Program-made: the position numbers and the translations under genes
Notes under the pieces: model-generated
The model's database searches: none
What the model was told of the DNA's origin: nothing
What the model saw: only the letters and a program-made list of their open reading frames with translations
Assembly: GCF_020782245.1 (NCBI RefSeq)
Contig: NZ_JAJGNP010000023.1
Location: 1 to 45,343, forward strand
Direction: 5' to 3'
From: Sphingobium soli
Lineage (GTDB): Bacteria; Pseudomonadota; Alphaproteobacteria; Sphingomonadales; Sphingomonadaceae
DNA length: 45,343 nt
In this document: piece after piece, positions 1 through 9,585 of the stretch
Layout: every line of letters starts with the position of its first letter
Position numbering within the stretch: the stretch's first letter is position 1

Positions 1-122
<122 letters not shown>

Positions 123-126
123 ACCC

Positions 127-819
127 TCATTTCGCTTCTGCCTGCTTCCTGCGCGCCATGCCATCGGTGATGGAAATCGGCGCGGTCACACTGGACGCAA
201 CCTGCGCCTCCTCAGGAGCATAGGCGCCGATCGACTGGATGTGCCAGCGGCGCTGTTCTTCCGTCGATCCGGGCACGTCGTTGACCCTGCGCAGCGTCAC
301 CTGCCGCAGCGCATACCAAGGCTTTCCATTGGCGGCGATGCGGCCATAGACCTGCACCGGCACCGTCACATAAAGCGAACCGGCCGCACCTTCGGGTTCC
401 GATGGCGCGCCGACATTGGCGTGAATTTCGCTGAAACCGCGAAATCGCGCAACGAAATGCGCGTCATCCTGCGCGCCGATCGCTGTTGCGGGATTCCACA
501 TATCCTGCGCATCCTCGAACCGCTTTTCTTCCAGCAATCCATAATAGCCCTGCACCACCTGGGCCGCGCCCTGCGCACTGTCCGGGTCGATCGACCCTTC
601 TTCGATGGGCGCGGGATCCACCGGCAGGCCGCCCGGCGTGCCGGGTTCCGGCGGGGCGAGCGGTTCCATCAGCGCCATCGCTTCGGCGCGCACATTATTT
701 TGCACCTGCGCCTGGTTGGCGCCATTGGCCAGATTGTCGATTGCGCTCTCCTCCCGCCCGTCGCAGGCCGCGACGAGCAGGAGGGTGGCCAGCGCGCTTG
801 TCCTGATCGCTCCCCGCAT
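127..819 (-). CDS. Predicted secreted lipoprotein of unknown function
   Basis: This 230-residue protein begins with a short signal sequence and a lipobox (LLVAAC, Cys at about residue 19), so it should be lipidated and anchored in the envelope. The mature part is rich in Ala, Gln and Pro to about residue 80. A compact domain follows (about 85-205) with a pattern reading QVVQGYYGLLEEKRFEDA, resembling the small NTF2-like or Tat-export-independent folds that begin with such a helix; I do not recognise a named family. The start overlaps the stop of the upstream gene (TGATG at 817-821), so the two are translationally coupled. The stop lies 5 bases from the artefactual contig end, so the true C-terminus should be checked. 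Confidence 0.75.
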   Translation of the reverse strand: MRGAIRTSALATLLLVAACDGREESAIDNLANGANQAQVQNNVRAEAMALMEPLAPPEPGTPGGLPVDPAPIEEGSIDPDSAQGAAQVVQGYYGLLEEKRFEDAQDMWNPATAIGAQDDAHFVARFRGFSEIHANVGAPSEPEGAAGSLYVTVPVQVYGRIAANGKPWYALRQVTLRRVNDVPGSTEEQRRWHIQSIGAYAPEEAQVASSVTAPISITDGMARRKQAEAK

Positions 820-1529
820 CAGTTCGGGCGCACCCGATTTGCCGGTTCACGGCCGCCGCCCGACCGCATTGGCCGGGACATGCGCGATCCTGGCGAAGGC
901 CGCGCGCTCATGCTGCGTTGGGGCCGGGGCTGACTTGCCTGGGGCCTGGGCGACGGACGGACCGTGGCCGCGCCATCGCGCCCGCGCCCGCCATTCCATC
1001 GACCACGCCCGTCCCCGCGACCGTCATTGCCATTGGGACGCGGGCGACCATAATTGCCGGGACGTCCGTCACGGTCCGGCCGTTGCCAGTTGCCCGGACG
1101 CCCATCACGATCGGGCCGTCCATCGCGATCCGGCCGTTGCCAATTGCCGGGGCGTCCATCACGATCGGGCCGTCCATCGCCGCGCCAGCCGGGCCGTCCA
1201 TCACGATCGCGGTCCCGCCACCGGCCGTCGCGCCGATCGTTTCGCCGCGCTTCCCAGTAGCGCCGCTGGCTGGCCGTCCAGCGATGACGCCGGCCGCCGC
1301 GATCATAGACATAATATCCCGTGCCCGGATAATAAAAATCATTGTACCAGCCATAGCCGCCGCCGACATAGCCCGGGCTGTAATAGGGGTCATAATAGCC
1401 GCCGCCATAATAGCCGCTGCCAACACCCACCCCGCCATAGCCATAGCCATCGTCATAGGCGCAACCGCCCAGTGCCAACGCGCCAGCCAAGCCGATGGCG
1501 GCCAGAAACCGTCTTGCAGGTCCAGTCAT
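819..1529 (-). CDS. Lipoprotein with Gly/Tyr-rich and Arg-Asp-Gly repeat regions
   Basis: The product is 236 residues with a signal peptide and lipobox (LALGGC, Cys at about 23). Residues 25-75 are almost entirely Gly and Tyr. Residues about 108-160 carry imperfect repeats of the unit PDRDGRPGNWQR, and the tail is basic and rich in Arg, Gly and Pro. The composition suggests an intrinsically disordered, surface-exposed protein; no enzyme motif is visible. An AAGGAG ribosome site lies about 7 bases upstream of the ATG at 1529. It is the first gene of a two-gene unit with the lipoprotein that follows. Function unknown. Confidence 0.7.
   Translation of the reverse strand: MTGPARRFLAAIGLAGALALGGCAYDDGYGYGGVGVGSGYYGGGYYDPYYSPGYVGGGYGWYNDFYYPGTGYYVYDRGGRRHRWTASQRRYWEARRNDRRDGRWRDRDRDGRPGWRGDGRPDRDGRPGNWQRPDRDGRPDRDGRPGNWQRPDRDGRPGNYGRPRPNGNDGRGDGRGRWNGGRGRDGAATVRPSPRPQASQPRPQRSMSARPSPGSRMSRPMRSGGGREPANRVRPN
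1050..1208 (-). repeat. In-gene tandem repeats coding for PDRDGRPGNWQR units
   Basis: Within the lipoprotein gene, near-identical blocks encode RDGRPGNWQRPD. They occur as two full copies separated by a half unit (RDGRP), followed by a diverged copy ending in NYG. Such coding repeats can change copy number by slippage. Confidence 0.7.
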
Positions 1530-1844
1530 CGCCTGTCTCCTTATCCTCTTGCTGCTTGGCGTAACGCGTGGAGTTTGAATTGGTTGTGAATAGCCGATCC
1601 CTCGCGAAACTTTGATTTATGCAGCGTTCAGGAAACACGCCTATTGTTCATATGGCTGACAGAAACCGTGTTTTCTGCGCCACAATATCGCGCTTTGCCG
1701 CACTTTCGTCATTCAGGCGGGAAACCTTCCGATGCCCAAGGTCATTTTGATCCCTGCCGCTCCGGTCGCTTGAAGCACCATTTGCGCGGCCCGGCGGGTC
1801 CAAACCGCCGCAAGCATCAACAACAGATCAAAGGGTCAAACCCC
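1530..1844. promoter_or_regulatory. Divergent intergenic region
   Basis: This 315-base stretch separates the minus-strand lipoprotein gene from the plus-strand outer-membrane gene and must hold both promoters. It is more AT-rich than its surroundings around 1565-1690. A weak candidate for the plus strand is CTGACA near 1654 with CACAAT about 19 bases downstream. I see no convincing operator, terminator or small gene. An in-frame ATG exists at 1644, but the residues before 1845 do not look like a protein N-terminus. Confidence 0.4.
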
Positions 1845-2411
1845 ATGAAGACACTGCTTATTTCGGCAGCCGCTGCCGCGTCCCTGATTCCCGCCGTCGC
1901 GATGGCCCAAAGCGGGTCAGTCGATGACGCCGGCGCTACCCGCCGCATCGAACCCTATGTCGGCGTCATGGGTGGCGTGCATAATTTCGATAGCGAAACC
2001 GGCAAGGAGGGCATCCCGCCCGTCGGCTATAAGGGCCGTATGGTCGAAGGCGTCGCCGGCGTGAATTACAATGTCGCAGGGCCGCTCGTGGTCGGCGTCG
2101 AAGGCACCGCATCCAAAGGTGTGTCGGGCGACATCGACTGGGAATATGGCGTTGCGGGCCGCGCGGGGGTCAAAGCGGGCAAGGACAGCCTGATTTTCGG
2201 TAAGGTCGGTTACAAGTGGGTCAATTTTGACGCGCTTGGTCCTGACAGCCCCGACTTCCATGGCACGACCTATGGTGCTGGCGTCGAACTGTCGCCCGCA
2301 GACATGGGCAGCTCGGCCCAGAGCAGCAACATCCGTCTACGCGTTCAGGCCGACACGCTCGGCAATTTCCGCTCGATCCGTCCGATGGCCGGTGTCGTCG
2401 CGAAATTTTGA
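1845..2411 (+). CDS. Small outer-membrane beta-barrel protein
   Basis: The start at 1845 is chosen because it opens a clear signal peptide (MKTLLISAAAAASLIPAVAMAQ, cut after AMA-Q). The mature protein of about 165 residues is rich in Gly with alternating polar and hydrophobic residues, and carries repeated G-V/G-K patterns typical of eight-stranded barrels of the Omp25/OmpW-like group. It ends in Phe (VVAKF), the terminal aromatic residue recognised by the BAM complex. It is a stand-alone gene, divergent from the lipoprotein pair, and is followed by a hairpin at 2495. The exact role is unknown; adhesion or envelope-stability barrels of this size are common in alphaproteobacteria. Confidence 0.75.
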   Translation: MKTLLISAAAAASLIPAVAMAQSGSVDDAGATRRIEPYVGVMGGVHNFDSETGKEGIPPVGYKGRMVEGVAGVNYNVAGPLVVGVEGTASKGVSGDIDWEYGVAGRAGVKAGKDSLIFGKVGYKWVNFDALGPDSPDFHGTTYGAGVELSPADMGSSAQSSNIRLRVQADTLGNFRSIRPMAGVVAKF

Positions 2412-2494
2412 TGTTTGAAGGGACGGGACGGGCACGGGTTGTTCGTTCCGTCTCTCACCAGTCACCTCTCTCCCGCCCGGGCTGAGAGTTGGGG

Positions 2495-2529
2495 TGCGGA
2501 ACGGCTTTTAGGACTGCAGCCGTTCCGCA
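2495..2529 (+). repeat. Perfect 12-bp inverted repeat (hairpin) between genes
   Basis: TGCGGAACGGCT at 2495-2506 is perfectly complementary to AGCCGTTCCGCA at 2518-2529, with an 11-base loop. It lies between the stop of the barrel gene and the oxoprolinase start. No T run follows the stem, so it is either a Rho-aided terminator for the upstream gene or a structured leader or operator of the downstream one. Confidence 0.6.
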
Positions 2530-2580
2530 TTCGCCCAGACCCGTCTTGCCATATCCCATGATGCCAGCCATCAGCATGCC

Positions 2581-5500
2581 ATGACCTGGCATTTCTGGAT
2601 CGATCGTGGCGGCACCTTCACCGACGTGGTCGCGCGCGACCCCGATGGGCGGTTGCACACTGCCAAGCTGCTCTCCAGCGATCCTGAACGCTATGCCGAT
2701 GCCGCGGTCGAAGCGGTTCGCCGCCTCACTGGCGTAGGCGACGGCCCTATCCCGCCCTGTTCGCTGCGCATCGGCACGACCATCGCGACCAATGCCTTGC
2801 TGGAGCGTAAGGGTGAGCCCGTCCTCCTTGCCGTCACGCGCGGGTTCCGCGACGCCATTCGCATCGGTACGCAGGAACGCCCCGATCTGTTCGCGCGCAA
2901 TATCCGCCTGCCCGATCCCCTCCATCACGACGTCATCGAGATCGACGAGCGGATGACCGCCAATGGCGACGTGCGCGTGGCACTGGACGAACCGGCCGCG
3001 CGCGCCGCGCTCCAGTCGGCATATGGCCAGGGGCTGCGCGCTGTCGCGATCCTGCTGATGCACGGCTATCGCTACCCCACGCATGAACAACGACTGGCGC
3101 AAATCGCTGCCGATGTCGGCTTCACCCAGATCAGCATCAGCCACGATGTTACGCCGCTGATCAAGCTGGTGGGCCGGGGCGACACCACGCTGGCCGACGC
3201 CTATCTCTCGCCTGTGCTGCGCGCCTATGTGGATGGGCTTCACGCGGCTCTGGGCGGGCGGGCCGACATGCTCTTCATGCAATCCAATGGCGGCCTGACC
3301 CCCGGATCGCTGTTCCGCGGCAAAGACGCCGTCCTGTCCGGGCCGGCGGGCGGCATCGTCGGTTTGGCGCGCACCGCGGAACAGGCGGGTTTCCGTGACG
3401 TGATCGGCTTTGATATGGGGGGCACATCGACCGATGTCTCCCATTATGCCGGCAGCTATGAACGGGACAATGAAGCGCGGGTGGCCGGCGTTCGCCTGCG
3501 TGCGCCGATGATGCGGATCGACACGATCGCGGCGGGCGGTGGCTCCATTTGTACCTTTGTCGATGGTCGCTTTCGCGTCGGGCCGGAAAGCGCGGGCGCA
3601 GTGCCGGGACCGGCCTGCTACCGGCGCGGCGGGCCGCTTACCATCACCGATTGCAACGTCATGCTGGGCAAGATCCAGCCCGGTTTCTTCCCCAGCCTTT
3701 TCGGCCCGAACGGGGACCAGCCATTGGATCGCGACGTCGTGGCGCAGCGTTTCGCCACCCTCTGCGCGCAGGTGAAGGAGGAAACGGGCCGCGTGATGAC
3801 CCCGCGCGAGGCGGCGGAGGGCTTCATCGCCGTTGCCGTCGCCAATATGGCGAACGCCATCAAGCGCATTTCCGTCGCGCGCGGCCATGACGTGGCGCGC
3901 TATACCCTGGCCAGTTTTGGTGGCGCGGGCGGGCAGCATGCCTGTCTGGTCGCCGACGCCCTCGGCATGGACCGGGTAATGATCCATCCGCTTGGCGGTG
4001 TCTTGTCGGCCTTTGGCATGGGTCTGGCCGACCGGCGGGCGGTGCGGGAACGCACGCTCGCCTTGCCGCTCGCGCCCGACGCCATGTCCCAGCTGGAGGC
4101 CGCACTCGCCGCCATGGAGGCGGACGCGCGCGCCGATCTGCCGCAGGCGGACCGGACCGAAATCCTGCTGCGGCTTCGCTATGACCGCACCGACAGCCTG
4201 TTCGACGTGCCGCTTGCTGATTTGCCGGCGATGCGCGCGGACTTCCTGGCGCAGCACCGCGCGCGCTTCGGCTTCGACGGGCGTGGCGCGATCCTGATTG
4301 ACATGGCGCGGGTCGAGGCGATCGCGTCCACCCGGGCGGCGATGGACGATATTGTCTTCTTTCCTGATGCGGCTGCGCCCCCGCTGGCGCAGGTCGATTG
4401 CGGCGGCCGTGCCGCGCCCGTGCATGATCGCGCCGGCCTCAATCGCGACAGCGACATTGACGGTCCCGCGCTTGTCATCGACCCGGTATCGACCACCGTC
4501 GTGGAGCCGGGCTGGCGCGCGCGCGTGGACGCCATCGGCAATCTCATCCTTAGCCGGCACCAGCCCCGCCCCGCGCCAGAGGCGAGCCGAAGCAGCGGCG
4601 TCGACCCTGTACGGCTCGAGGTGATGGGCGGGCTTTTCATGGCGATCGCCGAGGAAATGGGCGCCGCGCTTCAGCATAGCGCCTCCTCCGTCAACATTCG
4701 CGAACGGCTCGATTTTTCCTGCGCGCTGTTCGATGCCGCCGGCAATCTGGTCGCCAATGCGCCGCATATGCCGGTCCATCTGGGCAGCATGGGGGACAGT
4801 ATCCGCGCTATCCTGCAACGCCGCGGTCCAGGTGCGGACGGGCGGCCGATCGACGGGCGCGGCATGCAGCCGGGCGATGTCTACGCGCTCAACGCGCCTT
4901 ATGACGGCGGCACCCATCTGCCCGACGTCACGGTCATCATGCCGGTTTTCGTCGAAGGCCGCCCCGCGCCTGCCTTCCACGTCGCGGCGCGGGGGCATCA
5001 TGCCGATATTGGCGGCATCACGCCCGGGTCGATGCCGCCGGGCAGTCAGTCGGTGGAGGAAGAAGGCGTCATCCTCGACAATCTGCTGGTCGTCGATCGC
5101 GGCGATTTTCGCGAAGTGGCGATTCGCGACCTGCTTGGCTCAGGGCCTTATCCCGCCCGCAATATCGACCAGAATATCGCCGACCTGTCCGCCCAGATCG
5201 CCGCCTGCGCCAAGGGTGCATCTGAATTGATACGGATAAGTAACGAATATGGGGTCGAGACCGTTGCAGCCTATATGGCCCATGTTCAGGATCAAGCCGA
5301 ATCGGCCGTCCGCCGGCTGATCGGGCGCCTTGCCGACGGCTGCTTCACCTATGCCATGGACAATGGCGCATATGTCAAAGTCGCCGTCGCCATTGATGCC
5401 GACGCGCGCGCCGCCACCATCGACTTTACCGGATCGTCGGACCAGCTGCCCGGCAATTTCAACGCGCCCCTGTCGGTCGTGCGCGCTGCCGTGCTTTATG

Positions 5501-6159
5501 TCGTGCGCACGCTGATTGACGAGGCTGTGCCGATGAATGACGGCTGCCTTAAACCCATCACCATTATCGTGCCCGAAGGGTCGATGCTGCGGCCGCGTCA
5601 CCCCGCTGCCGTGGTCGCGGGCAATGTCGAAACCAGCCAGGTCGTCACCGACGCAATCTTCGGCGCGCTGGGCGTCATAGCCGGCGCGCAGGGCACGATG
5701 AACAATTTCACCTTCGGCAATGACCGGCACCAATATTATGAGACGATCGCTGGCGGGTCGGGCGCAGGGCCGGATTTTGACGGCGCTTCGGTGGTCCAGA
5801 CGCATATGACCAACAGCCGGCTGACGGATCCAGAAATATTGGAAACCCGATTCCCGGTATTGCTGGAGGAATTTTCCATCCGGTCCGGTTCCGGCGGGGC
5901 AGGGCGGCATCGGGGCGGCGATGGCGCGGTGCGCCGCATTCGCTTCCTAGAGGATATGACGGCCGGCATCCTGGCCAACCGACGGACGGTGCCGCCCTTC
6001 GGCCTGAACGGCGGCGCGGACGGCGCGCCGGGGCGCAACTGGGTGGAGCGCGCCAACGGCACCGTCGAACCGCTTGGCAGCACCGCCACGGTCGAGCTTT
6101 GCGCCGGCGACGCCTTCATCATCGAAACGCCCGGTGGCGGCGGGTTCGGCAAGGCCTGA
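2581..6159 (+). CDS. 5-oxoprolinase / hydantoinase A-B fusion protein
   Basis: The 1192-residue protein matches the ATP-dependent 5-oxoprolinase family, which opens the ring of 5-oxo-L-proline (pyroglutamate) to glutamate, or acts on hydantoins. The N-terminal HyuA-like half (about 1-640) begins with [11 protein letters not shown] and has the second phosphate-type motif [14 protein letters not shown] near residue 275-290. The HyuB-like half (about 670-1190) holds [17 protein letters not shown] and the Gly-rich end [10 protein letters not shown]. The two halves are separate genes in many bacteria and fused here, as in eukaryotic OPLAH, and the length is usual for the fused form. It appears to be a single-gene unit, convergent with the class II aldolase 14 bases downstream. 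Family confidence is high; the substrate (oxoproline versus hydantoin or acetone-type ketone) cannot be read from sequence. Confidence 0.9.
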   Translation: MTWHFWIDRGGTFTDVVARDPDGRLHTAKLLSSDPERYADAAVEAVRRLTGVGDGPIPPCSLRIGTTIATNALLERKGEPVLLAVTRGFRDAIRIGTQERPDLFARNIRLPDPLHHDVIEIDERMTANGDVRVALDEPAARAALQSAYGQGLRAVAILLMHGYRYPTHEQRLAQIAADVGFTQISISHDVTPLIKLVGRGDTTLADAYLSPVLRAYVDGLHAALGGRADMLFMQSNGGLTPGSLFRGKDAVLSGPAGGIVGLARTAEQAGFRDVIGFDMGGTSTDVSHYAGSYERDNEARVAGVRLRAPMMRIDTIAAGGGSICTFVDGRFRVGPESAGAVPGPACYRRGGPLTITDCNVMLGKIQPGFFPSLFGPNGDQPLDRDVVAQRFATLCAQVKEETGRVMTPREAAEGFIAVAVANMANAIKRISVARGHDVARYTLASFGGAGGQHACLVADALGMDRVMIHPLGGVLSAFGMGLADRRAVRERTLALPLAPDAMSQLEAALAAMEADARADLPQADRTEILLRLRYDRTDSLFDVPLADLPAMRADFLAQHRARFGFDGRGAILIDMARVEAIASTRAAMDDIVFFPDAAAPPLAQVDCGGRAAPVHDRAGLNRDSDIDGPALVIDPVSTTVVEPGWRARVDAIGNLILSRHQPRPAPEASRSSGVDPVRLEVMGGLFMAIAEEMGAALQHSASSVNIRERLDFSCALFDAAGNLVANAPHMPVHLGSMGDSIRAILQRRGPGADGRPIDGRGMQPGDVYALNAPYDGGTHLPDVTVIMPVFVEGRPAPAFHVAARGHHADIGGITPGSMPPGSQSVEEEGVILDNLLVVDRGDFREVAIRDLLGSGPYPARNIDQNIADLSAQIAACAKGASELIRISNEYGVETVAAYMAHVQDQAESAVRRLIGRLADGCFTYAMDNGAYVKVAVAIDADARAATIDFTGSSDQLPGNFNAPLSVVRAAVLYVVRTLIDEAVPMNDGCLKPITIIVPEGSMLRPRHPAAVVAGNVETSQVVTDAIFGALGVIAGAQGTMNNFTFGNDRHQYYETIAGGSGAGPDFDGASVVQTHMTNSRLTDPEILETRFPVLLEEFSIRSGSGGAGRHRGGDGAVRRIRFLEDMTAGILANRRTVPPFGLNGGADGAPGRNWVERANGTVEPLGSTATVELCAGDAFIIETPGGGGFGKA

Positions 6160-6173
6160 CCCGCGGCCCCGGC

Positions 6174-6932
6174 TTACTGCCTCCAGCTTGAATCGATCCG
6201 GTCGATTACCCGCACCATCGCCTGGAAATCGGGAACGCCCGGCCCGACCGGCAATTGCACGCCGGCCAGGTCTCGCTGGTGCACGGCGATCACGTCGGCC
6301 GGGATGTCGACTGGCGTGCCCGCCGCGCTGGCCGCAACCTGGATCTCGCAGGCGCGCTGCAAGGACCAGTGTTTCAAAAAGGCCTCCGGCAGGCTCGCCG
6401 CCATGACCAGCGTGCCATGATTGCGCAGCATCATCACCCGCTTGCTGCCCAGATTGGCGATCAGCCTGTCGCCTTCCTCCGGCCGGATCGTGACGCCTTC
6501 AAAATCATGATAGGCGATCTGCCCTGCAAAGGCGGCGGCGTAGAAGCTGATCGGCCGCAATCCTTCGGCGCAGGCGCTTACCGCCATCCCTGCGGTCGTG
6601 TGGGTGTGGATGATGCAATGGGCGTCGGGCAGGTGGCGGTGAAAGACGCTATGCTGGGTAAACCCTGCGCGGTTCACCGGATAGGGGCTGCCGTCCAGCA
6701 CCTGGCCGTCAATGTCGATCTTGACCAGATTGGATGCCGTCACCTCCTGATAGCCAAGGCCGAACGGGTTGATCAGGAAGGCGCTTTCCTCGCCCGGCAC
6801 GCGCAGCGTGATATGGTTGTAGATCAGTTCCGACCATCCCATATGGTCGAATATGCGGTAGCAGGCGGCGAGTTGCTGGCGCGCCTCCCACTCTTGCGGT
6901 GTCATGTCGGCTTTGTGTGCGGCGCTGGCCAT
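6174..6932 (-). CDS. Class II aldolase/adducin family protein
   Basis: This 252-residue protein is a zinc-dependent class II aldolase/adducin fold. The metal-binding HTH appears in IIHTHTTAGM, and the third His ligand in MLRNHGTLV. The N-terminal motif YNHITLRVPG and the INPFGLGYQEVTASNLVKID region are also typical. Members cleave or epimerise phosphorylated sugars such as fuculose- or ribulose-phosphate, while many bacterial members of this subgroup have no assigned substrate. An AGGAGG ribosome site lies directly upstream of the ATG at 6932. It is divergent from rpsU and convergent with the oxoprolinase, so it forms its own unit. Confidence is high for the family and low for the substrate. 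Confidence 0.88.
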   Translation of the reverse strand: MASAAHKADMTPQEWEARQQLAACYRIFDHMGWSELIYNHITLRVPGEESAFLINPFGLGYQEVTASNLVKIDIDGQVLDGSPYPVNRAGFTQHSVFHRHLPDAHCIIHTHTTAGMAVSACAEGLRPISFYAAAFAGQIAYHDFEGVTIRPEEGDRLIANLGSKRVMMLRNHGTLVMAASLPEAFLKHWSLQRACEIQVAASAAGTPVDIPADVIAVHQRDLAGVQLPVGPGVPDFQAMVRVIDRIDSSWRQ

Positions 6933-7157
6933 TGGCGATCCTCCTGTCTATTATCGGCCCACTATCCGCCCGCCCGGCGCAAAAGTCGAGATCATGGCCT
7001 TTAGGCTTGAGTTTGCGCGACTCTGCTGGTAGGGCGCCGCCCACATGGCGCAGGGCGACCTGCGACGACTCACTGGCTTTGCTATTCGGTCGAGCCGTCG
7101 GGAAGGACAGAAACGTCCCGGCGACCCGCCCGTTTTTGATTGGAGATTGACGGACTT

Positions 7158-7364
7158 ATGCAGATCATCGTTCGCGACAATAATGTCGACCAGGCTCTTC
7201 GCGCGCTCAAGAAGAAGCTGCAGCGCGAGGGCGTGTATCGCGAAATGAAGCTGCGCCGTCATTACGAAAAGCCGTCGGAAAAGCGCGCTCGTGAAAAGGC
7301 GGCCGCGGTTCGTCGCGCGCGCAAGATGGAACGCAAGCGCGCCGAGCGCGACGGCGTTCGTTAA
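7158..7364 (+). CDS. rpsU: 30S ribosomal protein S21
   Basis: The 68-residue product begins [20 protein letters not shown] and ends in a strongly basic helix rich in Arg and Lys ([17 protein letters not shown]), the signature of bS21, which joins the small subunit late and helps initiation. The ATG at 7158 is chosen because homologues begin with MQIIVRDN; the in-frame ATG at 7140 would add six residues not seen in the family. A GGAG lies 12 bases upstream. The gene is alone, followed by a palindrome, then an FKBP isomerase. Confidence 0.93.
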   Translation: MQIIVRDNNVDQALRALKKKLQREGVYREMKLRRHYEKPSEKRAREKAAAVRRARKMERKRAERDGVR

Positions 7365-7377
7365 GACGCCCGATCCC

Positions 7378-7403
7378 GGACGAGGGCGGCGCCGCCCCCG
7401 TCC
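7378..7403 (+). repeat. GC-rich palindrome after rpsU
   Basis: GGACGAGGGCGGC is followed immediately by GCCGCCCCCGTCC, a 13-base-arm palindrome with one mismatch. It sits 14 bases after the rpsU stop and can fold into a very stable hairpin. There is no T run directly behind it, so it may stabilise the rpsU mRNA end or act as a weak terminator. Confidence 0.5.
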
Positions 7404-7443
7404 GCTGACGACTTTCCTGCCCTGATTTTAGCGAGCATCGCCC

Positions 7444-8004
7444 ATGTCCACGACGGCTGTTCCCCTTCGTCCCATCGCTAAGGGGTCGCTGACCCGGCTC
7501 TGGATCGGCGTTGCCATCGTCGCTCTGGCAGCGGGCGGCCTCGCCTGGGCGGGGCAGCAGGGCGTCGCGCCGTCGCCGGCTGCCTTCCTGGCTCAGAATG
7601 CCCATGAAACGGGCGTGGTTACGACCGAATCGGGCCTCCAGTACAAGGTGCTGGAAGAGGGCAGCGGCCCCAGCCCGACGAGCAGCGATGTCGCGCTTGT
7701 CGGCTATAAGGGGGCGCTGCTGGACGGCACGGTGTTCGATGAAAATCCGCAGGCGCCGATGCCCGTCGATGGCGTCGTGCCCGGCTTTTCCGAAGGCGTG
7801 CAAAAGATGAAGAAGGGCGGCAAGTACCGGCTCTGGATTCCGTCGGAACTGGGTTACGGTGCTGAAGACAATGGCCCGATCCCCGGTGGCTCGGTGCTGG
7901 TCTTCGATGTGACCCTGCATGACTTCAAGTCCAAGGCGGAATTGATGCAGTTGCAGCAGCAGATGATGCAGCAGCAGGGCGCGGCGCCGCAGCCGGGGCA
8001 ATAA
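7444..8004 (+). CDS. FKBP-type peptidyl-prolyl cis-trans isomerase, membrane-anchored
   Basis: The protein has 186 residues. A single N-terminal membrane segment (about 19-38, LWIGVAIVALAAGGLAWAG) should place the catalytic domain in the periplasm. The FKBP domain runs from about 57 (TTESGLQYKVLEEGSGPSP) to 160, with LDGTVFDEN, the V-P-G-F-S-EGVQ-M-KGGK core and IPPELGYGA-like IPSELGYGAED. The C-terminal tail is rich in Gln and Met (LQQQMMQQQ). FKBPs catalyse prolyl bond isomerisation during protein folding. It ends in a Rho-independent terminator at 8034. Confidence is high for family; specific clients are unknown. Confidence 0.9.
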   Translation: MSTTAVPLRPIAKGSLTRLWIGVAIVALAAGGLAWAGQQGVAPSPAAFLAQNAHETGVVTTESGLQYKVLEEGSGPSPTSSDVALVGYKGALLDGTVFDENPQAPMPVDGVVPGFSEGVQKMKKGGKYRLWIPSELGYGAEDNGPIPGGSVLVFDVTLHDFKSKAELMQLQQQMMQQQGAAPQPGQ

Positions 8005-8033
8005 GTCAGCCGTGCAACCAGTCGAGTGAGAGG

Positions 8034-8062
8034 AAGGGGCCGCCTGTCGGCCCCTTTTCTTT
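8034..8062 (+). terminator. Rho-independent terminator of the FKBP gene
   Basis: The 9-bp stem AAGGGGCCG / CGGCCCCTT (8034-8042 with 8048-8056) has a 5-base loop and is followed by TTTCTTTT. It stands 30 bases after the FKBP stop on the plus strand and just before the convergent unknown gene. Confidence 0.85.
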
Positions 8063-8066
8063 TGCC

Positions 8067-8396
8067 TTACTGGTTGTCGCTGCAGATGGTTTCCGGCGTC
8101 TCGCCAAAGGCAAGCGCCCCTGCATCGCCGACCTTGGCCTGTCCGGCAAACAGCTTGTCGAGCCGCTCGCGCACATCACGGCGATATTCGGGGCAGGCGA
8201 CTGACCGGGGCGCGGACACCTCGATATCGCAGGCGATCGCATTCTTGATCCTGTCGATCGCCGGTTCGTCCAGAATACCCGAATCGCGCAGTTCAAGGCA
8301 CAGCTGAAGCAATCCAGCCGCCGTCGCCTGCGCGCGCAATCCCACATTGGTGAGATCGAAATGCAATTTCTTCTGCTTGTCGAGGTCCATCATCAT
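8067..8396 (-). CDS. Small hypothetical protein
   Basis: This 109-residue soluble protein begins MMMDLDKQKKLHFDLTNVGL and is mostly helical to residue 60, with a Cys-containing middle (SVACPEYRRDVRERLDKLF). An AAAGGAG ribosome site sits 6 bases before the first ATG, supporting the start at 8396. No domain is recognised and no signal peptide or membrane segment is seen. It lies between two convergent terminators or ends and may be its own unit. It is probably real, because it has a good ribosome site and codon use like its neighbours. Confidence 0.65.
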   Translation of the reverse strand: MMMDLDKQKKLHFDLTNVGLRAQATAAGLLQLCLELRDSGILDEPAIDRIKNAIACDIEVSAPRSVACPEYRRDVRERLDKLFAGQAKVGDAGALAFGETPETICSDNQ

Positions 8397-8481
8397 GATC
8401 CGCTCCTTTCAGTTTTTTCTATCTTACGCTGAAAGCAAGCGACGGAAAGCCCGTATGTTCCCTATGATGTTTGACCCTGGA

Positions 8482-9564
8482 TCAACCGTCGGCGGGCTGT
8501 AGCAGCGCCTTGTCCCTGTCGGACCTGGATGCTTTTGACCGTTCCTCCAGATAGACTTTGATCATCGCGACGATCGGGTCGGCCAGGAATAGGCCGATGA
8601 TGCCGAACAGTGCGCCGAACAGGATCTGCGCCGCCAGCACCAGCGCAGGGGCCAAATCGACCGCGCGCTTGGCAACCATGGGCACGATCAGATAGCCGTC
8701 GACGATCTGCACGACCAGATAAACCCCCACGGCGTAGAGACCCGTGTCCATGCCACCGGAAAAGCCCACCAGGACAATGAGCACGCCCGATATGATTGCC
8801 CCGATATTGGGCAGAAAGGCGAGGAGGCCGGTGAGGATGCCCAGCAACCCCGCCATTGGCACGCCGAACACCCACAGCAGCAGCCAGGTGCCCACGCCTT
8901 CGACCGACATGCCGATGATTCGCCCGAACATCAGCCGGCGCAGCGTCCAGCCCATCTTGTCGGCGATGGTGTAGAATTGCGCGCGCTTGTCCATCGGCAG
9001 CATCCAGGCGACCCCGCGCTCATAGAGTTTGGGTTCGGTCGCCAGGAAGATGGCCAGTACCAGCATCATCGCGCCGCCTGTGATCGCACCCATTGCCGTT
9101 CCGAGCGCCGCCGTCACGCGCCCCATGGAACTCATTGCCTGCTGGGCCAGGCCTTTCAAATCGCTGGGCGTGGCCGTGATGCCGAGTTGCTGCATCCAGC
9201 CGCCAATCCGCGTGACCTGCGCCTCGACGATGGTGCGCATCGCCTGCGCCTGCGCAGCCAGGCTCGATCCAGTAAGGTAGAATGTCCACACCAGAAAAGC
9301 GACCGCGCTCAACAGGACGATCGTCAGCCGCCAGCCCCTGCCGATCGGAAGGATACGCCCCAGCAACCGCGATCCGCCGTCCATCATCGTGGCCAGCACC
9401 ATCGCCCCTAGGATCAGCATCAGCGGCTGCGCCAGCAGCGCCGTCAGCGCGATGGCGATCGCCAGCCCGAACCAGACGCCGGCGCGCTTCAGTTCCTGCT
9501 GGACCAGGGGGCTGCGCACTTCGCTGGGGCCGGGTTCCTCGACATGCTTGTGTGTCTCGCTCAA
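8482..9564 (-). CDS. AI-2E family transporter (UPF0118 membrane protein)
   Basis: The 360-residue protein has about eight hydrophobic segments: two near 30-85, and a later cluster from about 150 to 335 with long hydrophilic stretches between. It ends with the family's typical FGIIGLFLADPIVAMIKVYLEE. The family includes exporters of autoinducer-2 and Na+(Li+)/H+ antiporters, so the substrate is uncertain. The apparent start is TTG at 9564, behind a G-rich stretch; no better in-frame ATG is near. It is the last gene of the minus-strand run pyrE-pdxJ-acpS-lepB and follows lepB by 21 bases. Confidence 0.85.
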   Translation of the reverse strand: MSETHKHVEEPGPSEVRSPLVQQELKRAGVWFGLAIAIALTALLAQPLMLILGAMVLATMMDGGSRLLGRILPIGRGWRLTIVLLSAVAFLVWTFYLTGSSLAAQAQAMRTIVEAQVTRIGGWMQQLGITATPSDLKGLAQQAMSSMGRVTAALGTAMGAITGGAMMLVLAIFLATEPKLYERGVAWMLPMDKRAQFYTIADKMGWTLRRLMFGRIIGMSVEGVGTWLLLWVFGVPMAGLLGILTGLLAFLPNIGAIISGVLIVLVGFSGGMDTGLYAVGVYLVVQIVDGYLIVPMVAKRAVDLAPALVLAAQILFGALFGIIGLFLADPIVAMIKVYLEERSKASRSDRDKALLQPADG

Positions 9565-9585
9565 AACCCCGTGCCCCTCTGATCG

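Noticed and set aside
1644..1844. N-terminal extension of the outer-membrane barrel protein
   Set aside because: The extension precedes a complete signal peptide at 1845 and has no protein-like features.
2455..5001. 848-residue open frame on the minus strand
   Set aside because: It is antisense to the oxoprolinase, rich in Arg, His and Asp with no recognisable domain; long shadow frames are usual opposite GC-rich genes.
6933..7157. Clear promoter for rpsU
   Set aside because: TTGAGT near 7008 has only a poor -10 partner (TAGGGC), so no promoter was annotated.
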